Notes: generated by a model from the letters alone, not told the origin. Positions 38,799-50,429 are shown, counted from the first letter of the stretch. The stretch is 64,000 nucleotides of DNA from an uncultured Chitinophaga sp. (GCF_902168175.1 NZ_CABHOU010000025.1:310001-374000); one strand, 5' to 3'. Made by a program: numbers and translations.

Positions 38799-39995
38799 AT
38801 GGAAATAAACAAGCTCAGAGAATTGATGGAAAAGTATGCTTCCGATAGCCTTTCGGAGCCGGAACGCCTGCTTTTGCAACAATACACGAACGATCCGGAG
38901 CAAAGGGCCGATGTGGAAGCCGTATTAGAAGAAAGCTACCTGTCCGGCGAGTACACTACGGCCGAACCGCCCGAACGGGCAGCACGCCTTCATCAAATGT
39001 TGCAGGCCCGCATGCACCCCGCAACGGAAACACCGGTGCGCCGTATCCGTACCAAACGTATTTATTGGGCTGCCGCTTCTGTACTGTTACTGATGGCAGC
39101 AGGCATATATTACTGGTCGGCCCGCACCACCGAAAACCTTACACCATCGATAGCCACAAAAGGCACGGATATACAACCAGGTAAAAATGGCGCTATCCTT
39201 ACCCTGGCCGATGGCTCGGAGATTGTGCTGGACAGCCTTAAAAACGGGCTGGTAGCACAGCAAACGGGTACACAGGTAATGCTCAGCAACGGGCAATTAC
39301 AGTACAACGCCAGCGGACAGCCCAATGGCGAAATGCAATACAATACTATCAGCACGCCTAAAGGCCGGCAGTTCCGGGTAACATTACCTGATGGTACTAT
39401 CGTGTGGCTGAATGCAGCGAGTTCCATCCGTTACCCTACTTTTTTTGCTGGCAAAGACCGTCGGGTGCAGGTAAACGGGGAGGTATATTTCGAAGTGGCA
39501 CAAAATGCACAACAACCATTCAGGGTATCTGTAAATAATAAAGAAGAAATCGATGTACTGGGCACCCATTTTAATGTAAATGCCTACGAAAACGAACAAC
39601 ATATAGAAACTACCTTACTGCAGGGCAGCATAAGGGTGTCTACCGTTGCTGCCTACTCATCAAAAGGCGTAACACTTAAGCCCGGGCAGCAGTCACAAAT
39701 TACGCCAGGCGGCGGCCAACCTGATATTCTGGTTAGCGATGCTGTAGATACAGATAAGGTAATGGCCTGGAAAAATGGCGCTTTCAACTTTGACAATTTA
39801 AGCCTGGATGAGGCCATGCGTGTGCTTGAGCGCTGGTACGATATCGAGGTGGTTTATGAGAACGGTATACCCGATATACAATTTGGGGGAGAAATAGACC
39901 GTAATGTAAGTTTATCAGAATTATTAAAAATACTGGGCAAAACCAAACTGAAATTCAGGATAGAAGAGAACAGAAAGCTTGTCATTATAAAATAG
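38799..39995 (+). CDS. FecR family anti-sigma factor
   Basis: TM helix, FRVTLPDGTIVWLNAASSIRYPTFFAGKDRRVQVNGEVYFEVA, C-terminal DUF4974-like domain. Confidence 0.95.
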   Translation: MEINKLRELMEKYASDSLSEPERLLLQQYTNDPEQRADVEAVLEESYLSGEYTTAEPPERAARLHQMLQARMHPATETPVRRIRTKRIYWAAASVLLLMAAGIYYWSARTTENLTPSIATKGTDIQPGKNGAILTLADGSEIVLDSLKNGLVAQQTGTQVMLSNGQLQYNASGQPNGEMQYNTISTPKGRQFRVTLPDGTIVWLNAASSIRYPTFFAGKDRRVQVNGEVYFEVAQNAQQPFRVSVNNKEEIDVLGTHFNVNAYENEQHIETTLLQGSIRVSTVAAYSSKGVTLKPGQQSQITPGGGQPDILVSDAVDTDKVMAWKNGAFNFDNLSLDEAMRVLERWYDIEVVYENGIPDIQFGGEIDRNVSLSELLKILGKTKLKFRIEENRKLVIIK

Positions 39996-40223
39996 TAAAG
40001 ACAATAGATATGCATAATGTGGATGATGGCCTCCCAACCGGGCCAAACAACGATGTATTGCCTGTACCGGCTTACCAAACGCTTCTAAAATTTTTACCAG
40101 CCACTCCCGGCAACGAAATACTGGCTTTTATGCTAACATAAACCGGTAAAAAGAAACCGCCACGGTTCGCTCCCGTGACGGCAGATCGATTTAGTGTCAC
40201 TCATTATTTAACAACCAAATCAA

Positions 40224-43200
40224 TTGCAATTTATGCAAAAAACTGCGAATTGGTCTGGACGCGGCATTGCCATGCCCTATCACCGGCAATGCGGACGCCA
40301 GCCAGAAACCAAAATCATGTTAGTGACGCCATGGAGGCTACAAACAACTGCTCCAGGCAACACTTTCAAAAAATTAATGCTGGTGATGAAATTGACTGTA
40401 TTTCTCCTTACGGTAGTTTTAATGAACGTGTACGCATCCGGCTCGGCGCAATCGGTTACGCTGTCCGGTAAAAACATGCAGCTGAAAAAGGTATTTTCTG
40501 CCATCAAGCAACAAACGGGCTACCATGTGTTTTTTGAAGCAGAAACGATGAATGCTGCAAAAAATGTTTCGTTTAATGTGAACGATATGCCGCTACAGGC
40601 GTTTCTCGATATTATTCTTAAAGATCAGCCGCTGGCTTATGAAATAACCAGCAAAACGATTTCCATCATACCTAAAAGTAAACCGATAGTACCGGCGCTG
40701 CTGAAAGCTGCTGCCGAAGAGGCAGCACCGCTGGCGCCGGCTTTCGTTTATGGCACCATTGAAACTTATGCTGGCGAACCGGTGAGCGGGGCATCCATAA
40801 GGGTAAAAGGAACCAACCAGGGCACGGTGACGAATGCCAAGGGCTACTTTTCGCTGGAAGGTATTCCGGATAATGCTGTACTGCTGGTATCCAGCATCGG
40901 CTTTAAACCGGTTACTATCGGTATCCGCACGTCTGCTACCGGGTATACGGCGTATGCAATGGATAAGGTGCAGGCGGGTGATATAAAAGCCACCGCAGGC
41001 AATAATGTTACGCTTTCGATAAAACTGCAGGCCAGCATCAACGAACTGGACAAAGCAGAAGTGGTATCAAAAAGAGCGGCCGGGGTGCCGGTTGAAATGA
41101 AGAACCGCCGCCACCAAACGTTATCACAGTTACTGGAAGGCAGTGTACCGGGCCTCACGCTCAAAACAGAGATCACGACCACGCACGACCTGTTCCTGAA
41201 TGGCAACGACCTGGAAGAACAATATGAGCGGTTTAAACGCAATGGCCTGGATATGTCGCAATACCCAACTTACGAAAGCTACCTGAAGTTTTACTACGAC
41301 ATGTCGAACCAGGCCTATACGCCAGGCGGTAGTACTATCCCCCAGCAGCGCGTGAACTATACCACTCAGACCACAAACAGCGGCGTTATACCGGAACTGC
41401 GTGGGGCCAGTGGCTTTACCGGTGGGCAATCGGGCCTGTTAGTGGTGATCGACGGCTTTCCGCAGGATAACTTCCCGGCCGATTACCCGATGAATAACGT
41501 AGAATCGATACGGATTATAAGGGACCCCGCGGAATGTGTGAAATGGGGGCCAAAAGCAGCAGGTGGTATTATCATGATCACAACCACTGGCGCACAACCT
41601 GGTAAACTACAGATCAACTATAGCACTAACCTCTTTTACTCGGAACGACCCGATAATAGTAATGGAGCGATGCAACTGGCTTCCAGCAAAGAGATACTGG
41701 ATTACTATAAGGAAGGTTACGATAAAGGACTCGCAGGCTATCTGCAAACGGCGAATGTAAACATGCTTACACCCGCCCAAAGGATGTTGTATTACCTCGG
41801 TAAAGGCACACTGTCACAAAGCGTTTTCCAGCAACAATGGGATTCCATGTCGCTGCTCTCTAACCGCGGCCAGCTACGTAACCTGCAACAGGATATTTTC
41901 TCGCACAACCACACGCTGTCTGTAATGGGCGGCAGTAATGCTTACCGGTTTAATGTAAGCGGCACCTACAGGTACGGTAAAAACTCCGCAAGGGGCAGCC
42001 ATGCGGAAGACTTGTTGCTGAACATTAAAAACGACCTTAGGCTGTTCAAAGGAAAGCTCGTTGCCAGCCTCGATGTAAACACAATTAACAGTACTTCTAA
42101 AGACCCTGGCGCTACTTCTATTTCCAGTATGGACCCGTATGAAATGCTGGTAGATAAAGACGGCAGTTATGTTTACAACAATTATGAAGTAAGCCCGGAA
42201 CTGAATAACACCATGCAGCAACTCGGCTTCTTCAATTATGGTATTAACCCGATAGAAGATCAGCTAAACAGTTCGATCAAAACAAAGATATCCGGCTTTA
42301 ACTCAAGACTGAACGTACAATGGGACCTCGCTAAAAACCTGCAATGGTCTACTTCGGTACAGTATAATCCAAAGCACAACAGCAGCGAGAACTGGGATGG
42401 TATCCGTTCGAGTACCGCGAGAAGAAAGATCAACGAATATGGTATTGTACGTAACGCTGCATCAGGCAATGTAATCGACTTTTATGTACCGCCTGGCGAC
42501 ATCATGCGCAGGTCTTCGAGCAACTCCGAAGTATGGAACGTTCGTTCGGGCCTGACTTACAAACTGAAGCTGGGCAATCATACCATTCTTGCAGGTGCGG
42601 GTATGGGCGCGGGTAGTGAAAAAACTACTATCAACCCGGACACTACGCTCTACGGTTACAATAAGACTACAGGTACGGGCCTCCCCATCATGTATACTGG
42701 TCAAACATCTTTATCTAACTACCTGGGAAGAGCGGTTTATCCGCTGGAATTACTGCTGCGCAGCATGCCCGCCGAAACCATTTCGCGGAACACGTCTTTT
42801 AACGGCAACTTTACTTATTCATACAAAGACAAATACGAGTTTAATACGGGGTATGCTTCTGTATTCCTGCCAATTAGCGGCGGAAGCGAATCATACGCCA
42901 GTCTTACGGATTATTCCGCTACCGGCACCTGGAATATGCATCGTGAATCCTTCTTCCATATTCCCTGGATCAATTCTATGAAACTGTCTGCACTGTTCGA
43001 GCAGGTGCGGTTGCCCGAATTACCGGCCACCTTATCGGCCACCCGGACTTTACAGACACTCTGGAACACTAACAGCATATTCGTATCTGCTTTTACACCT
43101 GCGCAACTGAACGGGCAGGTAAGTACCAATATCGGCGGCCAGTACCAGGTAGGCCTGTCAGGCGAACGCATTACATTCAATGTGCGGTACAACCATCCTT

Positions 43201-44357
43201 CACAGGGCGGCGACCAATTATCCGGCGGACTTAACTGGGATATTACCAGGGAGCGCTTCTTCCGCTCCAAAACGATCAGCAGCCTGTCTCTCGACGTAAC
43301 CGTGGCCGACATCAGTCCTTACCAGGGCCTTGCCCTCATGATGTCCACCAACACGCCTAAAGCCGGTGGCGGTTACAGTATGATCAGTGTAACTAACTTC
43401 GAATTACTGCCTGCCCATCAACAAAACCAGGAGGCACATGGCAGAATAGGTATCCTGAAAGATCGTTTTACTTTCGATATCAACTTTTACCGCAGTACCC
43501 GTACCGGCATTGCGTATGGCACCTTCCCTACCGATCCGGCCACAGGCCTTGGCGCGCAACCTAACTATAGCAAGATGTTGAACAAGGGGGTGGAAATGGC
43601 ATTGATGACGAAAATCATCGATAATAAAAACTTTCTGTGGATGATGAACCTGAACGGTGCGTACAATGTGAACGAATCGCTGAATGCCCCCAATGTTAAT
43701 TTCTCTATGACGCGGGATTACCTGACCGCTACCCGCGATGGTTATGCTACCGATAACATATGGAGTTACAACTGGGCAGGACTGGACGCTACTGGCAATC
43801 CGCAGGTATATAACAGTAAAAAAGAAAAAGCCGCCATGCCCGATTCCGCCAGCCTCGTTTACAGCGGCAGGCTGCGGGCTCCATGGACAGGTGCAATTAT
43901 CCAGAACCTGGAATACAAAAATTTCTTCTTCAGCGCCCGCGCCATGTTAAGTATGGGGCATGTGTTCAGGGTGTATACACCCGCGCCGTCCGGCATACTG
44001 GACAAACACGAACTCATCTCCAAACGCTGGAAGCAGGCAGGCGACGAGGCATTTACCGATGTTCCGGTAATGGCAGCGGGGAGTATTTCAAGATCGCTGG
44101 TGATACAAAACTCCACCAACACAATTGAACCTGCCGACAATCTCCAATTGAGAGAAATACAGTTTGGCTGGTCGGCCCCGGCTACTATGTTGAAAAACAA
44201 ACAGGTAAAAGGTCTCACCATTTCAGCGCAGGTACGTAATGTGGCAGTGTGGGCGCGCAACAAATATGGGATAGATCCTACGATTGTATCCAACAACGGT
44301 CTTGTAGGTTACAAACAGCCTGTCCAGTATGCGTTAAGTGTGAATTTGAATCTCTAA
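40224..44357 (+). CDS. SusC/RagA family TonB-linked outer-membrane protein with STN domain
   Basis: STN region (LKKVFSAIKQQTGYHVFFEAETM), CarboxypepD_reg-like domain, plug SIRIIRDPAECVKWGPKAAGGIIMITTTG; start uncertain. Confidence 0.94.
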   Translation: MQFMQKTANWSGRGIAMPYHRQCGRQPETKIMLVTPWRLQTTAPGNTFKKLMLVMKLTVFLLTVVLMNVYASGSAQSVTLSGKNMQLKKVFSAIKQQTGYHVFFEAETMNAAKNVSFNVNDMPLQAFLDIILKDQPLAYEITSKTISIIPKSKPIVPALLKAAAEEAAPLAPAFVYGTIETYAGEPVSGASIRVKGTNQGTVTNAKGYFSLEGIPDNAVLLVSSIGFKPVTIGIRTSATGYTAYAMDKVQAGDIKATAGNNVTLSIKLQASINELDKAEVVSKRAAGVPVEMKNRRHQTLSQLLEGSVPGLTLKTEITTTHDLFLNGNDLEEQYERFKRNGLDMSQYPTYESYLKFYYDMSNQAYTPGGSTIPQQRVNYTTQTTNSGVIPELRGASGFTGGQSGLLVVIDGFPQDNFPADYPMNNVESIRIIRDPAECVKWGPKAAGGIIMITTTGAQPGKLQINYSTNLFYSERPDNSNGAMQLASSKEILDYYKEGYDKGLAGYLQTANVNMLTPAQRMLYYLGKGTLSQSVFQQQWDSMSLLSNRGQLRNLQQDIFSHNHTLSVMGGSNAYRFNVSGTYRYGKNSARGSHAEDLLLNIKNDLRLFKGKLVASLDVNTINSTSKDPGATSISSMDPYEMLVDKDGSYVYNNYEVSPELNNTMQQLGFFNYGINPIEDQLNSSIKTKISGFNSRLNVQWDLAKNLQWSTSVQYNPKHNSSENWDGIRSSTARRKINEYGIVRNAASGNVIDFYVPPGDIMRRSSSNSEVWNVRSGLTYKLKLGNHTILAGAGMGAGSEKTTINPDTTLYGYNKTTGTGLPIMYTGQTSLSNYLGRAVYPLELLLRSMPAETISRNTSFNGNFTYSYKDKYEFNTGYASVFLPISGGSESYASLTDYSATGTWNMHRESFFHIPWINSMKLSALFEQVRLPELPATLSATRTLQTLWNTNSIFVSAFTPAQLNGQVSTNIGGQYQVGLSGERITFNVRYNHPSQGGDQLSGGLNWDITRERFFRSKTISSLSLDVTVADISPYQGLALMMSTNTPKAGGGYSMISVTNFELLPAHQQNQEAHGRIGILKDRFTFDINFYRSTRTGIAYGTFPTDPATGLGAQPNYSKMLNKGVEMALMTKIIDNKNFLWMMNLNGAYNVNESLNAPNVNFSMTRDYLTATRDGYATDNIWSYNWAGLDATGNPQVYNSKKEKAAMPDSASLVYSGRLRAPWTGAIIQNLEYKNFFFSARAMLSMGHVFRVYTPAPSGILDKHELISKRWKQAGDEAFTDVPVMAAGSISRSLVIQNSTNTIEPADNLQLREIQFGWSAPATMLKNKQVKGLTISAQVRNVAVWARNKYGIDPTIVSNNGLVGYKQPVQYALSVNLNL

Positions 44358-44368
44358 AAAAATTATTT

Positions 44369-45799
44369 ATGAAGATATTTTCATTACCCGCAATATGCCT
44401 TGTACTGGTAGCCACACTCGCTACCGGTTGCGAAAAATTCCTGGGCGTGCGGCCAGACACCAACCAGGCTAACCTTTACAAAGTAGCCGATTTGCAGGAA
44501 ATGCTGAACAGCAGCGGCATGGGCGAACCAAACTTCGTGATCGCCGATCTTGTAAGCGACGACATAATGATTCCCGAGCGCCTGCTCACCGAGCTAAATC
44601 CCAACTCCTATTTCACAAAGGCCCATATCTGGGGCCCTACTGTATGGGAAGTAGCCGATGTTGATCCGGTTTATAACAGCGCCTATAAGTGGATACTGCA
44701 GATGAACATCATTCTCAACTATATCAATGAAACCAATGATGGCACTCCCGCCCAGAAAAGCCTCATCAGCGCCCAGGCAAAAATAAACAGGGCCTACTAC
44801 TACTATCAGCTACTGAATCTTTACGGACCAGCCTACCAGGCCGCTACCGCTGCTACCGACCTCGCCGTACCACTGGTGCTGGCACCCGATGCATCGCTTA
44901 AACCGGCACGTGCTACTGTTAAAGCAGTATATGATCAAATTGTAAAAGACCTGGAAGATGCCGTGAATACAAGCAATCTGCCCGACTTTGGTGTGGACGT
45001 TATCCATCCCGGTAAAGCGGCTGCGTTGGCCATGTTGGCCAAAACTTACCTGTATGCAGGCAACTATGCCAAAGCACAGGAAACGGCCGGGGCGGCCCTG
45101 GCTATCAGATCTGCCATTCTCGATTTCAATACCTTTTCATTTGTAAACCCACCTACGCCCGCAGCAGGTGTGATTAACAAACCTATGCTACTGAGAGACC
45201 AGACCAATAACCCGGAAGTCTTGTTCGCGAAAGTATGCATCGACTATACCTATTTCTCTACTTTTAAAGCTACGCCGCTGATCAGCGACGACCTAAGCAC
45301 ACTACTGGGTACAAAAGACCTCCGCTTTTTATATAATTTCTACAAGCTAACCACCAACACCCGCTACAGTTACATGATTTACGCCAGCGCAGGCATGCAG
45401 TTCAACTATAGCATTGGCGTACCGGAAATGATGTTGATCAGAGCGGAATGTTTAGCCCGGGATAATGGCGGCAGTGATGCAATAACCCTGCTGAACCAGC
45501 TGCGCCTGAAACGTTTTAAAACGGCGGACTATGCAGCGCTTACTTACACCAATGACGAAGATGCGTTGAAAGCTGTTCTTGATGAAAGAAGAAGAGAACT
45601 GTTCATGCGCGGTGGCACCCGCACCTTTGACCTTAAGAGGTTAAACCTGGAAACTGCCTTCAAAAAAGACCTGGTAAGGAAATCCGATGTAACCGGCAAT
45701 GTAATCGCTACGCTGCCCGCCGGTTCACCACGATACCTGTTCCCGTTCCAGCCAAGCATCATCGCCAACAATCCCTTAATTATTCCCAACGAACGCTAA
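44369..45799 (+). CDS. RagB/SusD family nutrient uptake lipoprotein
   Basis: LATGCEKFLGVRPDTNQ; VLDERRRELFMRGGTRTFDLKRLN. Confidence 0.93.
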   Translation: MKIFSLPAICLVLVATLATGCEKFLGVRPDTNQANLYKVADLQEMLNSSGMGEPNFVIADLVSDDIMIPERLLTELNPNSYFTKAHIWGPTVWEVADVDPVYNSAYKWILQMNIILNYINETNDGTPAQKSLISAQAKINRAYYYYQLLNLYGPAYQAATAATDLAVPLVLAPDASLKPARATVKAVYDQIVKDLEDAVNTSNLPDFGVDVIHPGKAAALAMLAKTYLYAGNYAKAQETAGAALAIRSAILDFNTFSFVNPPTPAAGVINKPMLLRDQTNNPEVLFAKVCIDYTYFSTFKATPLISDDLSTLLGTKDLRFLYNFYKLTTNTRYSYMIYASAGMQFNYSIGVPEMMLIRAECLARDNGGSDAITLLNQLRLKRFKTADYAALTYTNDEDALKAVLDERRRELFMRGGTRTFDLKRLNLETAFKKDLVRKSDVTGNVIATLPAGSPRYLFPFQPSIIANNPLIIPNER

Positions 45800-45810
45800 A
45801 AAAATTATTC

Positions 45811-46779
45811 ATGTATACTTATAAATATACGTTGCTCGCCATGCTGCTGTTTTGCACAGCGATGGTATCGTGCAGCAAAGACGATGATACGGGGCTTGAC
45901 TTCGATGTGGTAAAAAGTCTTTCGTCCACCAACATACTGCCAACCGGCGATGGTGCGGCGGTAGTGTCGGACGGTAAACTGTTATTCGAAGGCAGTAAAC
46001 CAGGTGCCTTCTTCCCCATCCTGAAGAACTTAAGCGGAAAAGACGTGGAAGTAACAGCAAGAATAGATACCAATCCTGCACTGCTGCGCATCTACGATAG
46101 TCTTTATCATACTACTTCACCCGCCATAACGAACGGCCTTTTTACATTGGCGAACAATGGCAGGTGTATTATCAAAGCCGGACATTACAAATCGGCAGAT
46201 TCGATCGGCATTTTGCCGGGTACAGCGGCAACATTTGCGCCCGGTAATTACCGTTACGTGGTACCGGTGGTGCTGGAAAGCAAATCTGCCAACCTGCTGA
46301 AGGCCCGCATTATGTTCGTGAAATACAATGTAACCATCACCAATGCCTACATCTCTTCGGCATCTACCGGTAGGAATAACATTGTGCTCACGGCCATTTC
46401 CGTTGTTCCACAAATGCCCTCGCCACTGATCAGGGTAAACCTGGAATCGGCTATCGCCAGTACGTCTAAATATGCGATAGAAGCGGTTAACTCACAGGAA
46501 CTTACAGATGCTTACAACGCTAAATTCCAGACGGCTTACAAACCATTCCCGGCAGGCTCCTGGGTTTTCAGTACCGATTCAACTACGATCAATGCCAACA
46601 CCCTGTCATCGGCCAATGGTTTCACTCCCATATTCAGGCCCGACCCTACGAAATTCCCTGTAGGCAGCACTTACATCATGGCACTGAAAGTAAAAGATCC
46701 CAAGGGCGTTGGATTAACGACCACGGAAATACTGGCCAGCAAAAATGTGCTGTTCGCCATTATTACTTCAGTACAATAA
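45811..46779 (+). CDS. DUF1735-like lipoprotein
   Basis: Lipobox MVSCSKDDD; follows a SusCD pair; two-domain layout. Confidence 0.65.
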   Translation: MYTYKYTLLAMLLFCTAMVSCSKDDDTGLDFDVVKSLSSTNILPTGDGAAVVSDGKLLFEGSKPGAFFPILKNLSGKDVEVTARIDTNPALLRIYDSLYHTTSPAITNGLFTLANNGRCIIKAGHYKSADSIGILPGTAATFAPGNYRYVVPVVLESKSANLLKARIMFVKYNVTITNAYISSASTGRNNIVLTAISVVPQMPSPLIRVNLESAIASTSKYAIEAVNSQELTDAYNAKFQTAYKPFPAGSWVFSTDSTTINANTLSSANGFTPIFRPDPTKFPVGSTYIMALKVKDPKGVGLTTTEILASKNVLFAIITSVQ

Positions 46780-46806
46780 CATCATCCAATCATAAAATAC
46801 GGAAAC

Positions 46807-48195
46807 ATGAAAAATAGGATTACAGGGCTACTGACCATGGGCGCAGCGTTACTTTTCGGACATACAGCGCACGCCCAGGTAAACATGAAAACGCTGGCCA
46901 CCAGCAAAGAAGAAAGCCATTTTGTACTGGCATACAAAGCTTATGACAGTGCAGGCCGCAAAGCTGCCGCCGACTCTGTTGTTGCTTTTGCCAAAAAGAA
47001 CATCCCGCAGAGTAAGGCGATGCGTGCGGAGTTGGTACAAAAGATGCAGCAGGAAAAAGACGTCCTTAAAAGAGAACAGCTTTTTAAACAATGCGTTGAC
47101 GCCTATCCAATCCGTAACATTCCCGGCATCTTCGTAGTATACGATTACATGCGTGCAGGTATCGGCGCACACTACGCTACAGAGGGCAATTCCGCTAAGG
47201 CAAAACAATATGCCGACGAAATGGAATACCCGTTTTGGGCGGGAGAAGGTCGTATGATCATTGCGAACGCGCTGTTGAAAAAAGGCGATACCGCCACCGC
47301 TACCGGACTGGTTTTAAAGGCTGTAGAAACCGGCCGCGCATTCGTAAATCCCAAACCCGGCGACAATGAGGCGCAATTTGCAGCGGTAGGTTATCCTTAC
47401 TCCAACCTTATGTATGCCAACCTGATGTACCGTCAGGGGAATTATGATACCGCCCTGGTGTATATGGAAGAAGCTGCACGATACAATGCCCGTGGTGAGG
47501 GTGATTATTACCTGCTGCACGCCCGCATTCTCCGCGCCCTGAATAAACTTCCGGAAGCACAGGCAAAACTCGAAACGTCGGTAATTACAGGCAAATCCAA
47601 CCAGGTAAGTCTGAAAGAACTACAGGAAATTTACCAGTTACGTAACGGCAATACGAGTGGATTTGAAACTTATGTTGCGGGACTTAAAAACAAAATGAAA
47701 GCCGAAACTAAAGCCAGGGTTTCGAAAGAAATGATAGACGAACCGGCGCTTGCATTTGCACTGAAGGATTTGAACGGCAATAGTGTATCGCTGGCCAGCC
47801 TGAAAGGAAAAGTAGTAGTACTCGACTTCTGGGCCACCTGGTGTGGCCCCTGCAAAGCCTCTTTCCCTGCTATGAAAAAGGCGCAGGATAAGTTTAAGAA
47901 TGATGGTAAAGTACAGTTCCTGTTCATCGACTGCTGGGAAAGAGCGGAAGATTACGAGGAACTGGTAAAGAAGTACATCACGTCTAACAAGTACGACTTT
48001 TCTGTATTGTTCGATCCGAAACCTGCGGAAGGCAAATCGGTAGCAGAGCATTACGGAGTAACCGCCATCCCTGCCAAATTTGTGATTGATGGAAATGGCA
48101 GGATCAGGTTTAAAATGGCAGGCTTTACGGGGGGCGAAGAAGCTGCCGTAGAAGAGCTGTCGGCCATGATTAACATGGCCAAAGGAAGCAATTAA
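46807..48195 (+). CDS. TlpA-family thioredoxin-like protein
   Basis: DFWATWCGPCKASFPAMKKAQ. Confidence 0.93.
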   Translation: MKNRITGLLTMGAALLFGHTAHAQVNMKTLATSKEESHFVLAYKAYDSAGRKAAADSVVAFAKKNIPQSKAMRAELVQKMQQEKDVLKREQLFKQCVDAYPIRNIPGIFVVYDYMRAGIGAHYATEGNSAKAKQYADEMEYPFWAGEGRMIIANALLKKGDTATATGLVLKAVETGRAFVNPKPGDNEAQFAAVGYPYSNLMYANLMYRQGNYDTALVYMEEAARYNARGEGDYYLLHARILRALNKLPEAQAKLETSVITGKSNQVSLKELQEIYQLRNGNTSGFETYVAGLKNKMKAETKARVSKEMIDEPALAFALKDLNGNSVSLASLKGKVVVLDFWATWCGPCKASFPAMKKAQDKFKNDGKVQFLFIDCWERAEDYEELVKKYITSNKYDFSVLFDPKPAEGKSVAEHYGVTAIPAKFVIDGNGRIRFKMAGFTGGEEAAVEELSAMINMAKGSN

Positions 48196-48217
48196 CCCAC
48201 AGTAACCAATAAAGAAG

Positions 48218-48249
48218 AAAGCCGCTGCAGTTTATCTGTAGCGGCTTTT
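48218..48249 (+). terminator. Intrinsic terminator after the SusCD-TlpA operon
   Basis: AAAGCCGCTGCAG-TTTAT-CTGTAGCGGCTTTT. Confidence 0.75.
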
Positions 48250-48434
48250 GTGCTTTGGGACCTGGCATTAAATCACTGTAATGCAACCTGACATAAATTA
48301 TTGCGGCCAGGCGCCCCGACAACGGCAGCCGCAATAAAGTTGCAGCCTGCCAGGGGCACGAAACTCTCGAACGCTCAAAAAAACTCATCAAAATGTAAAG
48401 TATTCATTACATTTGGTAACGTAAAGGCTACATT

Positions 48435-48845
48435 ATGAAAGAAAATTCCTTCCCCTACAATTACCGGCTTAAAGCGCTGGGTATACTGATTATGCTCGCC
48501 GGCGTATTCAGTTTTTTCCAGCAATACATCAGGAAAGATGTTTTTGATGCCAATGAACTGGCTGTTGGCTTAAGCTGGGGTTTGGTATTCTTTTTTTTCT
48601 CCAAAGAGAAAAGGGATGATGAGATGATACATATATTGAAATTTAAAGCGCTAACCAGGGCGGTGATCATCTCGTTCGCCATCACTCATCTTTATAACTA
48701 CCTGATGCTGAACTGGCGCCTTGAACGCGAAAAAGACATTATCCTCTCCATATCTGCCTATCAATTCCTGGCGCTTACATTACTGATCGCCACCGGTATA
48801 TTTTATTACATGAAACATCAGGCCTCGTTAATTGAAGAAAAATGA
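48435..48845 (+). CDS. Small integral membrane protein, translationally coupled to an HTH regulator
   Basis: Four hydrophobic segments; ATGA overlap with the next gene. Confidence 0.8.
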   Translation: MKENSFPYNYRLKALGILIMLAGVFSFFQQYIRKDVFDANELAVGLSWGLVFFFFSKEKRDDEMIHILKFKALTRAVIISFAITHLYNYLMLNWRLEREKDIILSISAYQFLALTLLIATGIFYYMKHQASLIEEK

Positions 48846-49048
48846 AGAATCTTATTAAGGTAGAACGAGCCAGGAACAATGTAACACAGGCTGAACTGGC
48901 AGATAACGTGAAGGTGGCAAGACAAACAATTATCGCCATTGAAAGCGGGAGGTTCGTACCGTCTACAATGCTGGCATTAAAGATAGCGAAGGTACTGAAG
49001 TGTAGCGTAGATGTGCTTTTTGAGCTGGAGGAAACGGATTGGCAGTAA
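48842..49048 (+). CDS. XRE/Cro-CI family HTH regulator
   Basis: IKVERARNNVTQAELADNVKVARQTIIAIESGRFVPSTMLALKIAKVLKCSVDVLFELEE. Confidence 0.95.
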   Translation: MKNLIKVERARNNVTQAELADNVKVARQTIIAIESGRFVPSTMLALKIAKVLKCSVDVLFELEETDWQ

Positions 49049-49402
49049 TACGGACCTACCTGCCCCCTAAATTCACCCATGATAAAGGGGTTTGAAATGT
49101 CTGCAGCATATAATGTAAATGAATGCCTACATTTACACCTTATTGCAGAAATGAATGGAAAAATGGCTTTACTGGAGCAGGATGAAAAAGACAAGATGTT
49201 CTCACACATGTACCTGGTAACAGGCTTTCGCCCTGAAATGAAACCAGCAAAAAAGTATCCATATCACTCACTGCCGGCATTAATGCCTGGCGGCCTGCAC
49301 AAATGAACAGCAAGTTTAGCAGCAAGTTTAATGACAGAATACTATTTCCGGGCAACTCCTTATGCATCGGCTGGTTTTAAAATTGGATTTTAAGTTTTAG
49401 CG

Positions 49403-50272
49403 ATGAAGCAAACATTACAGAATATTGTAAACAAGAGTGTTTACGGCTTTTTTTATGCCGTTAGCCTGATGCCAGTGACTTTTTTATATGCAATCGCTTC
49501 TTTCGCGCATTTCCTCGCTTATTACGTTATTGGATACAGGAAAGCAGTAGTCATTCAAAACATTGCACGTTCCTTTCCTGAAATGAAATATGGACAGGTA
49601 CGCAGCATTGTAAAAAAGTTCTATGCCTCTTTCTTCGCCTATTTTGCCGAGATGATAAAGAGTATTTCTGTTTCGGAGAAAGTGCTGGATAAGAAGATAA
49701 TATTTGAGAACCTGGAGATTATAGACAGTCATGTGAGCGCAGGAAGAAATATAATTGCCAGTATGGGGCATTGCGGCAACTGGGAAATGCTGAATTTTAT
49801 GCCTTATAAGCTTCAACACGACATGTACGCTGTTTACAAACCCCTTCAGTCGGCAATGATGAACAAGCTGATGCTCAGACTCCGGTCGCGCTTTGGTATG
49901 AAGATGATATCCGACAAATCGGTTGTACGTCATATACTGACTCAAAAATCATCGCCGGCCGTATACCTGTTTCTGGCCGATCAAAGTCCCCGGACGAAAG
50001 AAGAAAAGTATAAATTCGAGTTGCTGAACCAGGAAACCTATTTTTTTTCAGGTATGGAAAAGCTGGCGCGTGTGAGCCGATCGGCAGTTATTTACCTGCA
50101 CATTACACAGTTATCAAAGGGCAGTTACAAAATAACGTGCATGCCCATATGCTCCGAAGCCGAATCCATGAACGAAGGAGAAATAACCCAAAAGTATGTC
50201 GGGCTGCTAACGGAAAATATCAAAGAAGCACCAGCCGGCTGGCTGTGGACGCATAAAAGGTGGAAAAGATAG
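49403..50272 (+). CDS. LpxL/HtrB-like lysophospholipid acyltransferase
   Basis: SMGHCGNWEML, FLADQSPR, APAGWLWTHKRWKR. Confidence 0.92.
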   Translation: MKQTLQNIVNKSVYGFFYAVSLMPVTFLYAIASFAHFLAYYVIGYRKAVVIQNIARSFPEMKYGQVRSIVKKFYASFFAYFAEMIKSISVSEKVLDKKIIFENLEIIDSHVSAGRNIIASMGHCGNWEMLNFMPYKLQHDMYAVYKPLQSAMMNKLMLRLRSRFGMKMISDKSVVRHILTQKSSPAVYLFLADQSPRTKEEKYKFELLNQETYFFSGMEKLARVSRSAVIYLHITQLSKGSYKITCMPICSEAESMNEGEITQKYVGLLTENIKEAPAGWLWTHKRWKR

Positions 50273-50429
50273 GTGGGCTGATCGAGATCATGAAGTTAAA
50301 CAACGAATAGACTACTATGCAACTAGCTGGATTACTTGCTTAAATACGTTTATAAACATGCCGCATTTTTGTAAGAAGTAAATATCGAAAATACAACCAC
50401 AAGGTTCGGGGTTGTCCGGCTTTGTACCA

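Noticed and set aside
49079-49306. 75-aa plus-strand ORF between the XRE regulator and the acyltransferase
   Set aside because: Cannot be supported or excluded from sequence alone; no recognizable family
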